Positions 21,851 to 33,093 are shown, counted from the stretch's first letter. The stretch is 64,000 nucleotides of DNA from Isoetes taiwanensis (GCA_021234155.1 JAJEKV010000205.1:231501-295500), one strand, 5' to 3'. Numbers and translations are program-made. Notes: generated from the sequence alone by a model not told the origin.

Positions 21851-22285
21851 TAATAGAGGTAAATTTGAGCTAGTAGTTCGGCTCAAGGAAGTAATTAGGG
21901 GAGTGGTCCCCTTAAAACCATAACTTAATAATTAAATAATGTATTGTGCCACTCATTGCAGGCCAGTGAAGGAGGAGCATCGAGGAGGGAGCACATTGTT
22001 AGAAGATAGAAGTTATAGATTTTGTACTTAATTATGAACTCCTAAACATCTTGTGATGACATTATGTGTTAACTCTTATAGTAATAACTATTAAGGCTAT
22101 ATAACTTTGTATAAATATTTAAGTAGAGCCTTACAATTAACTGTACAAGTAAATATTGGAAGTTGAATTTCATTTTAATAAAGTTGAATTGCTATATTCC
22201 TTGTTATTGTATCTTATAAGATTGATGTATGTTCGTCACCTTATCCTAATGCTGAGGACAACATTATGCTAAGAGGGGAGAATGT

Positions 22286-22680
22286 GACGTTCTCTTAAAA
22301 TATACGATATAAATGCGTACATTTAGGCCATGTAACCATACAAACCTACCCTAGTATACTTGTATACTTTAGTGTGGGTAGGGGAGCATGGCTAAAGTTA
22401 TTTATATAACTTTGCTAGCTTGTTTTCCTGAAGTATCCCAGGTGTATTCCTAAAGTTATTTATATAACTTTGCTAGCTTGTTTTCCTGAAGTATCCCAGG
22501 TGTATTCCTGCAAGCACTTCTGCTTTAAATCTAACGGTCGTCCAATTTGATCATAATAAATCACCCGTAAAAGAAAAGGAACCATTTTTTTGGTCTTATA
22601 AAACAGGCGGTCGCCCGATTTTAGAGTGGAAGCATTCCAGACTGGCAGCATTTCTAAACTGGTTAACCCTTATTCCTTCA
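22286..22680 (+). mobile_element. Chromovirus 3' LTR, 5' boundary clear
   Basis: The LTR starts TGTGACGTTCTC right after the purine-rich AAGAGGGGAGAA. Its first 40 bp resemble the LTR start at 42,088 on the other strand. It contains a perfect 58-bp tandem duplication (22,393-22,450 and 22,451-22,508). I could not fix its end because no 5' LTR is present for comparison. Confidence 0.6.
22393..22508. repeat. Perfect 58-bp tandem duplication in LTR
   Basis: Two copies beginning TAAAGTTATTTATATAACTT are adjacent and identical. The unit holds the short palindrome AAAGTTATTTATATAACTTT. Such duplications in an LTR often affect the promoter region; that is inference. Confidence 0.9.
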
Positions 22681-24257
22681 CTGTTTTCCTGCAACCAGAA
22701 AGCAAATAGAAGAATAAACCAAACAGAAGAATAAATCATGAACTCGAACTCTCTTACGAATATATCTATAATCCTATAATCTGAATCTTTCTATCTTTTA
22801 TCTATGCAAGCACATCTTTTGTCTATGTTTTACATTGCAGAAGTTCTTAAGCAATCTACATATTCGAAACAGAAGGTAGAAACATTTGCATATGGTGCAT
22901 TGGAGGATTCTTACCGGATACAGTTCATCCTTGAGTATCAAATGGAGGCAGAAGCAAAAGATCACCGCCAAAGGCTGAAGAAGAGACACAGGTAGCTTCT
23001 GAGCAGGATATTGCTCTAAAATTTGAGGTCTTCGCAAACCGCAGGCAGAGAAAATCCACGTAAGCTTTATCTCTTTGCAAACCGTAGGCAAAGCAGATCC
23101 ACATAACCTGGTTCCGTCTCCTCTATTTTGTTCAGCTGGTCGCTGAGATGAGCTGGAAAAGAATGTTGGGATGTTCGAAGTGAGCAGAAGAAGTCGAAGA
23201 GGATGGAGCCACCATCTCCTTTTAGGTTTAGGGCTTGGAATTGTCCTTTTAATATCTTTTTATAAAAATTAGGTAACCTAATTATGTAAAATAAAATAAA
23301 TAACAAATGTTTATTGTCTTGTTGGCGAAGGCTTTGGCTTTGTGTGTTTCAAGTCTTGAGTTCAAAATCGAGGGCTTTATTTTTTCCGACTAGAGTTATA
23401 TGCTTTCTTTTTTATGTTTACTAATTATAGTTAAAATCGACTTGTAAAATTTAGAGGGCTTATATTTTCCGTTAAGAATACGCTTTCATTTTTATTATTA
23501 CAAAGTTGTACATAAAGATCAGTGGTGTTGATTGCAATGCAGCATGTGCAAATAGGAAATAATGTCGCCCAATTTCCATTAACATGGCACATGGGAAATA
23601 AAAACTTACATATATGGTAGAATATTTCATAACACATATTATATGACCATGTATTTTATAGTGCTTTCTATTGAACAGCTATATGGGTATCAAGTAGTTG
23701 CTAGTTCAAGCTATATTAGCTTACAATTCTTTCTGTGTTCTTTACATTTTGGATGAGAATGTACGCTTTTAGATCCATGTTCAAGCTAATATGGGAATTG
23801 TATGGACTTGTGGAAAGTCCATAAATAATGAAATTGTGCATTTTGGGACAAAACCGCCGATAGGCTACCATAATAACCCATGAAAACAATGCACCAGTTA
23901 AGAGACAAGCACATATGCTTTTTAGCTATTGGAATCATAGCTAGAGCTTAAAGGGTAACGCCAAAAAGCAAAGTCAATTCTAACTGAGCTAGCTATTACT
24001 ACCTCCACTTTGGCGAAAGATAAATGACCGGTTGTTTTTATGTTCTTATCTGAATGGTTCTAATGAGATAGTGAAGTGTAAGGATGGAGTGATTTTGCCA
24101 CTGATGAAAAAGCTTATGCTATAACAGTTTTTTATCTTGCCATAACAAAATGCATTTATTTTTTTTTTGTATGGGGGCATGAGGAGAATGGCTCTTACGT
24201 AACAAGCCAAAAAAATAGATACATATAAGCTATGATATTTCATTGTACTAATGTCTA
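22681..24257. other. Unassigned AT-rich stretch
   Basis: No supported gene. A 63-codon plus frame at 22,804-22,995 and an 79-codon minus frame at 23,067-23,306 have no recognisable domain. A weak B-box-like GAGTTCAAAATCG near 23,360 hints at an old tRNA-derived repeat but is not convincing. Confidence 0.4.
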
Positions 24258-24692
24258 ACATCCGAGGGTGCACCTATCACATAGGGTACGTAATGTGCGT
24301 GCAAGATGTCGACAAAAGACCCCTCGTATATGCCTTAGAAGTTGTCGTTGATCCGAAAGGCAATGATGAGGGTGCTGAATTTTGGATTCTGGTATGTATA
24401 AAACCAAAATAGATAGTGGAGGGAAAGACTTCCAACTCAATGGAACATGGTACTTCGCCGATAGTGTCGTAGAAGGTATGTATTACAAAAAGAGCGCAAG
24501 ATCAACCGTCAACTATGATCTTTGCAGTAAAGACGCTAAGGGCATAGTATTCACAATACAGATCTATGCAATTAGACTTCGCATGCCACCAACTAAACGT
24601 TAGAACAGAACTGTATATAGGCTAGATCCTTTAAATGAGGAGAAAATTTTACAGAAATTACCCGAAGTTCTTTCTGATGAGGATGAAATGTA
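24258..24692 (+). pseudogene. Unidentified protein remnant
   Basis: In one frame the sequence reads TYHIGYVMCVQDVDKRPLVY then VVVDPKGNDEGAEFWIL. After a shift it continues KIDSGGKDFQLNGTWYFADS, MYYKKSARSTVNYDLCSKDA, an in-frame stop at about 24,601, and YRLDPLNEEKILQKLPEVL. The text is clearly protein-like over about 140 residues but I do not recognise the family. One frameshift and one stop make it a probable pseudogene or a misassigned exon pair. Confidence 0.5.
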
Positions 24693-24699
24693 AAACCAT

Positions 24700-25474
24700 T
24701 CTGTAATTTTCAGAACTCATCTGAAGTTCTATGCTTTAGCTGTGAAGATGAGTTTGTCTTGATTTCTTTTGAAGACTTGAATTCTTTTGAACACTTGATG
24801 CCTTATTTTGTGACAAAGAACATATAATTGAATATAAATTTTCATTCAAATGAATCGAGGTTACAACAACAATTATGTACATAAGAAAGATATACAGTGA
24901 TTTGAAAGTACGAGGTGATTCATGCACCTACATACTTCGCAATACATATGTTCCTCTCAGTCCCATCTTTTGTTGCTTCTAATCATGTACTGGCACTTAT
25001 CCAGATTCACATGTTTCCTTATTGTTTTGTAACTATTTGTGTCCTTGGACAATGTCGAGTGAAAAAAAGGGCCAAAGAAATGAAAGGGATGGCTCATTCC
25101 TTGGAGCATCAAGTAATATTCCATGTATCTGTAAACATATGCATATGATGGCACAATTTTGATGATCACAAATCAGATGAAAATATCACCTTGAGAAAAG
25201 GAGGATCAATTGATCATTGAACCACTGCATATCAGCTTCCAAAATTTTGATGTCAGTGGAGCTAATCACGACAATTTCAGTTCTACTTAGCAACACTTTC
25301 AAATGTGTATGTGGCTTTAGATAGACAGGGACTACCAAAGCTCTATCATCTCTAGTTCTAAACACACACGAGAACATTTGCTCACAATCCATTCAAATAT
25401 TTTAAATTGAAAAAGTACAACACCTATCATAGAATTTTTTTACTTATATTGACTTTCAAAGAGTTTTACAAGAT
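24700..25474. other. Unassigned, possible second phosphatase-like scrap
   Basis: No clear gene. A minus frame at 25,392-25,186 contains VVPVYLKPHTHLKVLL and EIVVISSTD, faintly like the central strand of HAD phosphatases, but the match is too weak to call. Nothing else is supported. Confidence 0.25.
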
Positions 25475-25975
25475 TCATCTATAAAAATACTTGCCGAGTA
25501 TTTTCATGCAGTTGCATGACTCTTCAAAATCCCACATGTTCTCCATTTGATTTTCCTTCACATAAGCAGGCACACTTTCTGCAGCCAGAAGTCCTTCCAG
25601 CCATAGTTTGAGTTGCTCCAAAAGGAAATTGGAATCCAATCTATCAGGAGCAAAACTATTTGAACATATCATAGTGTTTGGCTGGTTGGCAGAACCCTTA
25701 TATCTGCTATTATCTATCAACAATCTGTTTTTCACTTGGTATTTCCAGTATTTCTGGTACACTTTGGATAGATCCTTAAGGAAAATTAGCTTATTAACCA
25801 CTTTTAACTTTGTGTTGGTGCAGTCATCCTGATTCCAAGTAAAAACAAATCTGCCCTTATATTCCTGCAGCAACTTTCTTACCAACAAGTCGACATTACT
25901 CTTAGCCATGCTGGACCACAATGCAATCTCAAATTTTAAAAAATACCATTCTAAGAACTCCTGTAATCTGGCCCT
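25475..25975 (-). pseudogene. NIF/FCP1-like HAD phosphatase, C-terminal part
   Basis: Reading the minus strand from 25,975: ARLQEFLEWYFLKFEIALWS, then SMAKSNVDLLVRKLL, FVFTWNQDDCTNTKL, NRLLIDNSRYKGSANQPNT and WLEGLLAAESVPAYVKENQ. This matches the C-terminal half of plant NLI-interacting-factor-like phosphatases. In the family the last metal-binding motif is DDSP; here it is DNSR, losing an acidic residue and the proline. The N-terminal DLDxT nucleophile motif is not present nearby. An intron acceptor-like TTTCCAG precedes the first residues. Likely a dead duplicate or exon fragment. Confidence 0.75.
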
Positions 25976-26722
25976 GGAAACTGCTACCTTTTAAAGGTTC
26001 AATTTCTAGAGGGTCACTTCTGACTGGGTCGATGCAGGGATCCTCTCTTCAAATCATAAAACTTGCCCAAAACCCCATTAAAATCCAGAACAAGGAGAAT
26101 TTCAGTTGAGGAGGTATTAGACTTGATGAGGAGGCTGCATTTTGTTCAGGATCCGGGGTTTCTTTGTCAACTTCATCATCTGCATCCGCCTTTGGCACAT
26201 GTTCAGTAGCAAAACTTTTGTCTAGTGCAGGATCCCGTGCGAGTTTCGATGGAAAGAGGACTTGGGTGCTTGATGCTTTTTCCGGCTCTGGTACTACGAT
26301 CGCTTGTGCACTTAAGAAGGGCCGTAATTTGTAGCCGTGGACATAGACAAGGAGGCTGTGAACTTTATCAAGACGAGACCATATGAGAATCAAGAGTTAG
26401 GCGCCAAATCTTCATCTGACTATGCCAAGATGCCATCTTCAGAGATACAAGCTCTTTAGAAGATGAAGCTACCTTTGCAGAGCTAAAAGAGGTAGCTCTA
26501 GCTACTATTCCTGAAGATAAGGTTAAAATAGATCGTGGTAAATCACCACAAAAGGAGCAGTGAATGAGTCTCAGAGGAATTAATTTCTCTTTCTAAAACA
26601 GATGCATTGGGAATCTCTTCGTGATGGCTTGCAGTAGCATTTATCTCTGTAACATAATTGAGATGAGGAAGACCAAAGAAAAATACAAAAAAATAAATCA
26701 TGTATGTGGCACTGGTACTTAC

Positions 26723-26911
26723 TTGACACAACTGCATGCAGTTCACTATCCAAATTTTGCTTTAGATTCTCGCCGCTGTCAGCAGCTGGGATTGACTTTG
26801 AAGTATCCAATGGGGTGAATTCTAGGTGCATTCGGGTGGTATCTTGCAGTCTCATAATTAATCGAGGCGTGGATAACTGTTGGATAGCCTTGGTCTCAAA
26901 TTTCTGCAATT
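26723..26911 (-). CDS. Exon of an unidentified gene
   Basis: A 189-bp block is flanked on the minus strand by an acceptor TGTTTGCAG and a consensus donor GTAAGT. It is open in one frame: LQKFETKAIQQLSTPRLIMR, then TRMHLEFTPLDTSKSIP and NLKQNLDSELHAVVS. The combination of strong splice signals and open frame supports a real exon. I do not recognise the protein. The neighbouring 26,393-26,049 frame (Pro/Ala/Glu/Ser-rich) could be another exon on the same strand. Confidence 0.5.
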
Positions 26912-26972
26912 CTGCAAACACTAAGTCAGTAGACCTGCGACAACATCAATAAACATTAGTTAAGGTACTTAT

Positions 26973-27524
26973 CAATGTTGTTAAAAAACCTGTTTTTTAT
27001 TTTTAAAGTACCTCTATAAAAATCCTCATGTTTTTTAAAGGATTTTTATGATTTAATATGGCCAAAAAAAGAAAATAAAAAATTGCACATTCTTTGCATT
27101 ACTTTATTGGACATATTTGCTACTGTTAAAATGCACATTTTTGCTACAAGTTATAAGACGTTGCATGCCAACAGGTAAATTAGAAGCTTATGCTGCTATT
27201 AGGAACTATTAAGTTCAAGTACAAATATATCATAGCTGTTTTGCCATGCAACTCTTAAGAAAGCTCAGAAAAACATTATTATAGAGGTTAAGAAGTATAA
27301 GATTTTTATATACAAGGATAAATAATTCAAGAATATCATATATTTGGATTAAAAAAAATCACAGTCTAAGGATTTTTAATGATTTTTAAGGATTTTAAAG
27401 ATTTTTAACATATTTTATATGAAATATTTTTTTAAAGATTTTTTTTCGAAAATTTTAAAAATCTTCAAAAAATCTTAAAAAACATTTTTTAAACGTACGA
27501 ATTTTAACGTACTTAACAACATTG
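26973..27524. mobile_element. hAT-type MITE, 552 bp, with 8-bp TSD
   Basis: The termini are exact 12-bp inverted repeats, CAATGTTGTTAA inward from each end. They are flanked by the identical 8-bp direct repeat GTACTTAT at 26,965-26,972 and 27,525-27,532. An 8-bp TSD is characteristic of the hAT superfamily. The interior is very AT-rich with repeated AAGGATTTTTA-like words and has no coding potential, so it is non-autonomous. Confidence 0.88.
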
Positions 27525-27786
27525 GTACTTATTTATGTTTATTGGTTCTTGTGGTACCACTTGAACACCAAAAACCAAAAGCCATGTCTCAGACATAATG
27601 TGGGCACAACTGGGACTACAACAGGTTCTAGAGTGTCTGCAAAACAAATCCAATATCAATAAAGTCTGCAAACGAGGTTAGAGATGATAATGTTTACCTC
27701 AAATGGTGTGACAAACATGGAATGTGATACTGGTGACTGCATTCTGCTATCACAACTGGCAACAATTTACCCTCCCATTTCAGATA

Positions 27787-28275
27787 TCATCCACAATATA
27801 GACAACCTTCATCACCCTCTTCTTCTGCCTCAAGAAGCATTGGAAGCGCAGGATCTAAAGGAGTGTCATGGCTACCATGTTTAGAGAAAATCTCAAATTT
27901 TTGCATTCGAGGTTGCAGCTCCAGCAGTAAGGCTTCACATGCCCTTAGCTCAATTTCAGTTTCTGCTAGTTCCTTATTCAATTGACTCAGCTCAAGCAAC
28001 ACTGTAACATTTAGCTCTCCATTCTTCAGTTCGCTTACAACTCAAACATCCTCTGCTGCCGGATTTGCCATCATAATTGATTGCCATTTATGCAAATCAG
28101 CTCTAATTTTTTATGCTTTATGCTCCATCAACACAATCTTTATTGATATCAGTTTTCTTATCCTCGTTTGCTTGCAATCGTTGCTTGCATCTATCAAACT
28201 TAGCTGATATTGCAGCCAATCGTTCCTTCACAAGTCTGCCATAGTTTGCAAAACAAAACTCTCCATATATCTCGG
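27787..28275 (-). pseudogene. Coiled-coil protein remnant
   Basis: On the minus strand the text runs GRLVKERLAAISAKFDRCKQ and RLQANEDKKTDINKDCV, shifts frame, continues IRADLHKWQSIMMANPAAED, passes an in-frame stop, and then LNKELAETEIELRACEALLL and QPRMQKFEIFSKHG, ending in an acidic LLEAEEEGDEG. Heptad-like spacing suggests a long coiled coil. The stop and frameshift indicate decay, unless unrecognised introns account for them. Family not recognised. Confidence 0.5.
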
Positions 28276-28309
28276 CCTCATAACAAAATAAACCACATAC
28301 TAATGGAAG

Positions 28310-28830
28310 ATCACAATCACACACCGCACAACACAAGGTACTCTCAACACACCACACCACACCACACCACATAACACAATACACACCACACACCATACAA
28401 CATAGGTTGCACTATCACCACTATTGGCGGCACAATAACTTACATCAAACCACACACCACACAACACGCTGCATGCACCACACAACATAGGCTGCACTAT
28501 CACCACTACTGGTGACACAAAACCTACACCACACCACACAACACAGTATGGTGAGGGTCGGTTTGTACAGCAGTAGAGTTGCAATTTTTCTGTAAGTTTG
28601 TTGTGGAGTGTCGAGGTATCGCTGTCTCTTTGGGGCAGTTCTCCTTCCTCCTCACTTGTTTTGTAACATTACCATTCTTTTAATATATTGATGACACAGT
28701 TCTTCAAAAAAAAAAAAAAAAAAAAAAGTACACACCACACAACAGCTGCACACACCACACAACATTCACCGCCATTGGCGGCACAATAACCTACACCACA
28801 CCAGATACCACACAACATAATACACACCAC
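28310..28830. repeat. CACCACA-rich satellite, units about 80-90 bp
   Basis: Simple (CACCACA)-like sequence alternates with a longer word, GCACTATCACCACTA then TGGCGGCACAATAACYTAC, seen in the units near 28,394, 28,476 and 28,760. The array is interrupted by a poly-A retroposon at 28,544-28,731. It lies beside the TIM50-like exon. Minus-strand Val/Cys/Gly-rich open frames here are compositional artefacts. Confidence 0.75.
28544..28731 (+). mobile_element. Short retroposon (truncated LINE 3' end) in satellite
   Basis: About 160 bp of non-satellite sequence ends in 22 A (28,706-28,727). ACACCACACAACA flanks it at 28,531-28,543 and 28,732-28,744 as a probable TSD, though the satellite itself makes such matches cheap. 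The 3' end TTTTGTAACATTACCATTC followed by TTTAATATATTGATG resembles plant LINE tails. Confidence 0.65.
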
Positions 28831-28834
28831 AGAA

Positions 28835-28933
28835 CCGAAGATGCTTGCCATTAATATATTGTGTATCATCTCTTGCAAGAGTGTATCTAATGCAGCCTTT
28901 CTGGTCCAAGCGTTCCAGAATTGAGTCCACATA
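28835..28933 (-). pseudogene. Orphan TIM50-like exon
   Basis: Following an acceptor CTTCTTACAG on the minus strand, 33 codons read YVDSILERLDQKGCIRYTLA and RDDTQYINGKHLR. This closely matches the C-terminal half of the NIF domain of plant TIM50, the receptor of the mitochondrial TIM23 import complex, where the family has YVDPVxxRLDxKGCIRYxL and GKHYR. The following DLSKLNRDP exon and the upstream DLDET exon were not found. Downstream sequence is satellite. It is most likely a stranded gene fragment. Confidence 0.7.
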
Positions 28934-29124
28934 CTGTAAGAAGAGCACGCCTTCTTTGAAAAAAACATAACTAAGAAGGATAACTCCCTGCCATGCATAT
29001 TAGCACAACCAATTTATAAATCAACTGCTGAATACATAAAATCATTCGCATGGTCCATTTATGTCAAATTTATATCTTGGATGTTTACTAACCATATGGG
29101 ACAAAGGATAGTTATAAGACTTAC

Positions 29125-29233
29125 GATTCCCACAAGGAAATATGATAGAAATCTGCTTAAGCTGAAAATTAAAGCTACTGTCATTGTCATCAGCAAGCAG
29201 GAAACTAGCAAGATCATCTTTCTTGAACGGCAC
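29125..29233 (-). CDS. Possible exon, unidentified gene
   Basis: A 109-bp block on the minus strand lies between an acceptor GCATTAG and a donor GTAAGT and is open: VPFKKDDLASFLLADDNDSS then FNFQLKQISIIFPCGN. Its phase does not join the TIM50-like exon at 28,835. No family recognised. Splice signals are good but short blocks like this can arise by chance. Confidence 0.4.
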
Positions 29234-29239
29234 CTAATG

Positions 29240-31166
29240 CAGTGTGAAACCAGAGGGAAGAGAAGGAAGAACTCCAATCAAAATAACTCGACTGCAAAAA
29301 CTAGGAGTCGAGATAGCAGTTTAGAAGCAACCAAGATAGATGCTACAATAGATGAATGCAATGAGATATCTGCCAGAACTGATGGTGTTGAATTTTGAAG
29401 ATGCTTGACTGTTTGTTTATTGCCCATAATTAACTTAGAGCAGCTATAGCCATGAAAAAATAGATGAACAATAAGAAGACATATGATTGAGGCCAAAATA
29501 GAGTGGGAACTAGATGCGTGCCATGACATAAAGCCCGCCTTGACAAAACATGTCAGGTTAAAAATAGATTTGGACACAAATTTCAAGGAAACATCCTCAA
29601 CGGTAAATAAGAATGCACTATTCAAAACAGTGATAAGAGCGTCAATCAGGACAAGAGCATAGCTTTCTAGCATGGAATTGAGAGTAGGTGCCCATACACT
29701 TGCCACTGTGGAAACAACACACACATACTATGATATTGCAACCGAGTCTTGCATCACTGTCCACAAATCACGGTTCACAATATGGGCATTCATTATCATT
29801 GCTTCCAGAAATGATGGATTGTAATTATCTGAGAACCGGACTGCATCCCACCATAAAGTACCTTTTTCCACCTTTTCTTGCCAATTGGATCCATGGTATT
29901 AGAACCTACCTGGTATTTAAGAAAATTTAGATCCAGAATCACTCAACACTATGCATGCATTGTTATAAGGGATATGTACTTGTATTATTCCATATGAAAT
30001 TGTATTTTTGACAGGTACATCTTTTCTTTATCGGAGCCAAGAAGGATGTTTTACCTCCTTGAACCTCAAAAAACAATACCTGTATTCACATGTCACTTCA
30101 TCTAATATATGTTAACAACAAGCCTTCAAAAACCAGGCCTGCATATTCAGTCGCAACTCTACCAACCTTTCAAAGCAGATGTTCTGATACCTGGAGGTTA
30201 TTTGAGCTTTGTGCCATTTCACTTCAAAATGTGCATCTACCAACCTTTCAAAGTAAGGACCTCCTGTGCGAATTAAATTCTTGAAAACAAATACTTCAGG
30301 TTCAGCTTCTCTTCAGCTGCATCATTCGCAAATCCTTCCAAAATCAATGTTAGTCTGGCTCCTCTAAATTGTCCCGTTGCATTATGCAACAGAGTGATAA
30401 GAGAAACCTTCACCCATGATGCTTTAAGAATCATCTTTACCGATGACTGCTGTGCTTTGGGTCAGCTGAAGTAACTCGTAATTTTATCTGTTTAGTATTA
30501 TAACATTGTTCATGCCACAAGGTCAACAACTCTGTTGACTATTGCAATGGGAATTTTACTAGACACGGTTTCACTAGTACGAGGGATGAGATACACCTAG
30601 GTTCAAGGAATTTGTTTGGCATTACTTATGGTCTTATGCCACACGTCTATTAGATTCTCTAAGCAATCTGCCACTTCAGCAGCTTTTGTGCTCATGGTTG
30701 AATTTTAATACCAAAAGATGACAAATTTGGCTCTTAACTAACCTAAAGAGCGTACAATCATTCCAGTCTGTATCGTCACGTTTATAGATACTCATCTGCA
30801 AGGAACAATATACATGATAGCAGTGTTTAGAAAAATGTGGTCCTTTATAGTTGTTGGTGACCTGACTGATGGAAAATTCCTATTCCAGTAATAGATGGGT
30901 GCACACCTTGGGAGCTTCAACATCAAAAGATTATGAAACTCATCTGTTTCTTTGCTGACCTTAAACATAGTTCTGAATTACTACATCCAGATGCAGGGTC
31001 TGATGCCACTTCAACATGTCAGCAAAATCAAGAGACATTACTTTTTGTTTCTAACGATCTCATCAAATTATAATCTGGCAAGCACAAAGGAGTTTGTTTT
31101 CTAATACAATAGTAACCAAGATGTTAAGCATATTATGGCTACAAGAGAATATGAAAAAAGCAGAGA
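29240..31166. other. Unassigned stretch, intron- or spacer-like
   Basis: A 148-codon minus frame at 29,724-29,278 (hydrophobic, ending LLSRLLVFAVELF) has no recognisable domain and may be chance. From 29,900 to 31,166 I see only short frames and no supported gene. Confidence 0.4.
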
Positions 31167-31370
31167 CTAACTAGTCTCGTCCATGAAGCGGTCTACATAA
31201 GCTTCAAGTTCATCCATGAGAGTGTCCTGATCCATTCCTTTGCCTTGGCCATAACTGGGGCTAATTCTGAAGACAAAACTAGTTTTCACTTCATAAGCTT
31301 CAAGTTCATCCATGATAATGTCCTCGATTCATTCCTTTGCCTTGGCCACAACTGAGGGGTTATGTCTGCA
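31167..31370 (-). pseudogene. Duplicated C-terminal exon remnant (MDELEAY)
   Basis: On the minus strand a roughly 93-bp unit is tandemly duplicated: IMDELEAYEVKTSFVFRISP runs into SYGQGKGMDQDTLMDELEAY, then VDRFMDETS and a stop at 31,167. The two MDELEAY segments come from the duplicate units. It looks like the end of a protein with an internal duplication. Family unknown. Confidence 0.4.
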
Positions 31371-31914
31371 CGTTAGAAAACAAAACTAGTTCTCACATAA
31401 TGCTCCATCTCCATCCTGGTCCCCGCAGACTGATGGTGTTAACTGTTTGCAGGCTCAATGCTAGGAGGACTTGACATAAGGCCCTATTTGTTGTATCATG
31501 CATGGGCTCTGTGGAGTGGGAACATTGCACGTGATAAGGAAGGGGAACCAGTCATACTAGATCCAGCATTTTACTGCATTTGAACTTAACAAAGCCCATT
31601 GATCTGGAATCCACCATTTATTTACTATTTTCAGTGAATGCCCTTCAATGTGAACATTGTGCAGATGGGCACAATGAAGCAGAGTTTGGGATGTGATGAT
31701 GTGCATCATTTGGAACAGGCTTCTGTCCAGTCTCACCTGTAGTAATACAATTGCAAGTCTGTCCAGTTTCACCTGTAATCATACACAATACAGAAGACAT
31801 AATCATTCTGGTTCAGACATAATCTTTTAAACATCATGCCTGCATGTCTAATGTCTCTACCTGATGCACATACAAAAACCTCTAAATTTATCAACCAATT
31901 TCATTGGAGCTAGG

Positions 31915-32017
31915 CAAACACCCTAGCTCTGCAGGAACGGAGCCTCTTAACCTGTTTCCACTTACACCGAACACTGTAAGATTAAGAATGGCACCAATCT
32001 CCGGAGGTATCCTTTGA
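31915..32017 (-). pseudogene. LRR receptor-like fragment
   Basis: The minus strand reads RIPPEIGAILNLTVFGVSGN then RLRGSVPAELGCL, one and a half plant extracellular leucine-rich repeats of the IPxxIGxLxxLxxLxLSxN type. The text stops in frame soon after. No kinase domain is near. It is probably a gene scrap, possibly retained after element capture. Confidence 0.6.
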
Positions 32018-32818
32018 GAACATGGTTCATAAGCACACAATGCATCAGGATCTAGGATTTGCTCCAGCACCATCTGCACGTATAAGAATCAAAGGAAAAA
32101 AAACAATGTAGATCCTTGTTGATGCTTTTTGAGAGGCCAAACAATTAGTTTAGCCCCTGCTATATCTATCTATTATCCCTGCACAAGAAATATACTAAGA
32201 GTCTAGACGATACCATAACCATGCTCTATATCACCTTAATCAAATGTAATCGTCAATTCCACACCTTTAACTTTGATACATCTATTTGGTTGTGGTCTTC
32301 AAACTCCTGCAGCCCAATAGTTTGAAATTAGTGCATTTAAGGCAAGCAAATGAATGCTTTGTATCCTTACAATATATTGCCAGTCACAATGGCAGCTTTT
32401 AAAAGAGATCTTTGCTTTCCATTTCACATAAAAACTACTTGTCACTAAGAAATTTTGATTCATCTCTTCTTCGAAAAATGGTGGAAGGACCAACATATTT
32501 CCAGTGAATTTCTACATCATCAGCACACTGAGATGGTAAAAACAAAACCATAGCCCATAACTAGCCTACAAACTATTTCTGCATCATTATCCAGCTCTAC
32601 AAACAGAATAATACTATGTACACAATATTTGCAGCTTGAGGATGGCCATAGTGCCTCTGTGGGCTTGACAGACCCCAACTAGAAATCAGCCTTTATGAAC
32701 ATAAGTAGCATGGGAATCGCAATTTAAATCACTCAGTAGATGCAGGGCATTCAAGGAAATTTGAAACTGAAAGCATAAAGCATGAAATTTACCCGCTTGT
32801 TTGCAAAGCTCTAATCGT

Positions 32819-32945
32819 TCCAACAGTGGACAATGAATTACTATTGTTCGCCATCTAAGATCTGAATCTGATATGTATCCTCAGTCGGTCCAATACTGGA
32901 CAATGAATTTCTATTGTTTGCCATCTAGGATCTGAATCTGAGGTC
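32819..32945. repeat. Tandem duplication of about 65 bp
   Basis: Two diverged units share TGGACAATGAATT(A/T)CTATTG and GATCTGAATCTGA (near 32,825-32,872 and 32,897-32,942). They lie about 170 bp upstream of the Dof-like gene and could be part of its promoter. Confidence 0.75.
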
Positions 32946-33050
32946 TGCTGACTTTCACATACATAAACTATTTTTAGGTTTCGTCCATCTGGTGTTGTGA
33001 TGCCGCGTAGACTATTTTGCCTTTTTAGCAATAGGCACATGGGGAGCGAC

Positions 33051-33060
33051 TAAATATAAG
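33051..33060 (+). promoter_or_regulatory. TATA-like box of the Dof-like gene
   Basis: TAAATATAAG lies 55-64 bp before the start codon. A transcript starting about 30 bp downstream would have a short leader of roughly 30 bases. Confidence 0.45.
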
Positions 33061-33069
33061 ACCTGGGCG

Positions 33070-33093
33070 ATGAATAAAATGGTCATTGTCTAA
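33070..33093 (+). promoter_or_regulatory. Possible 7-codon upstream ORF
   Basis: ATGAATAAAATGGTCATTG then TCTAA encodes MNKMVIV and ends 21 bp before the main start. It matters only if transcription starts upstream of 33,070. Confidence 0.25.

Larger units (their letters stand above)
13300..22680 (+). mobile_element. 5'-truncated Ty3/gypsy chromovirus, LINE-interrupted
   Basis: Plus-strand order is reverse transcriptase, RNase H, integrase, chromodomain, a 3' tandem-repeat tract, a polypurine tract (AAGAGGGGAGAA just before 22,286) and an LTR starting TGTGACG. Gag, protease and the 5' LTR are missing, so it is truncated within reverse transcriptase near 13,300. A LINE (16,220-21,715) sits in its 3' repeat tract. 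The LTR end is uncertain, so the right limit is approximate. Confidence 0.82.

Noticed and set aside
23320-23390. SINE candidate with GAGTTCAAAATCG
   Set aside because: The A box is poor and no tail or TSD is visible.
28300-28584. Cys/Val/Trp-rich minus-strand frame
   Set aside because: It is the translation of the CACCACA satellite.
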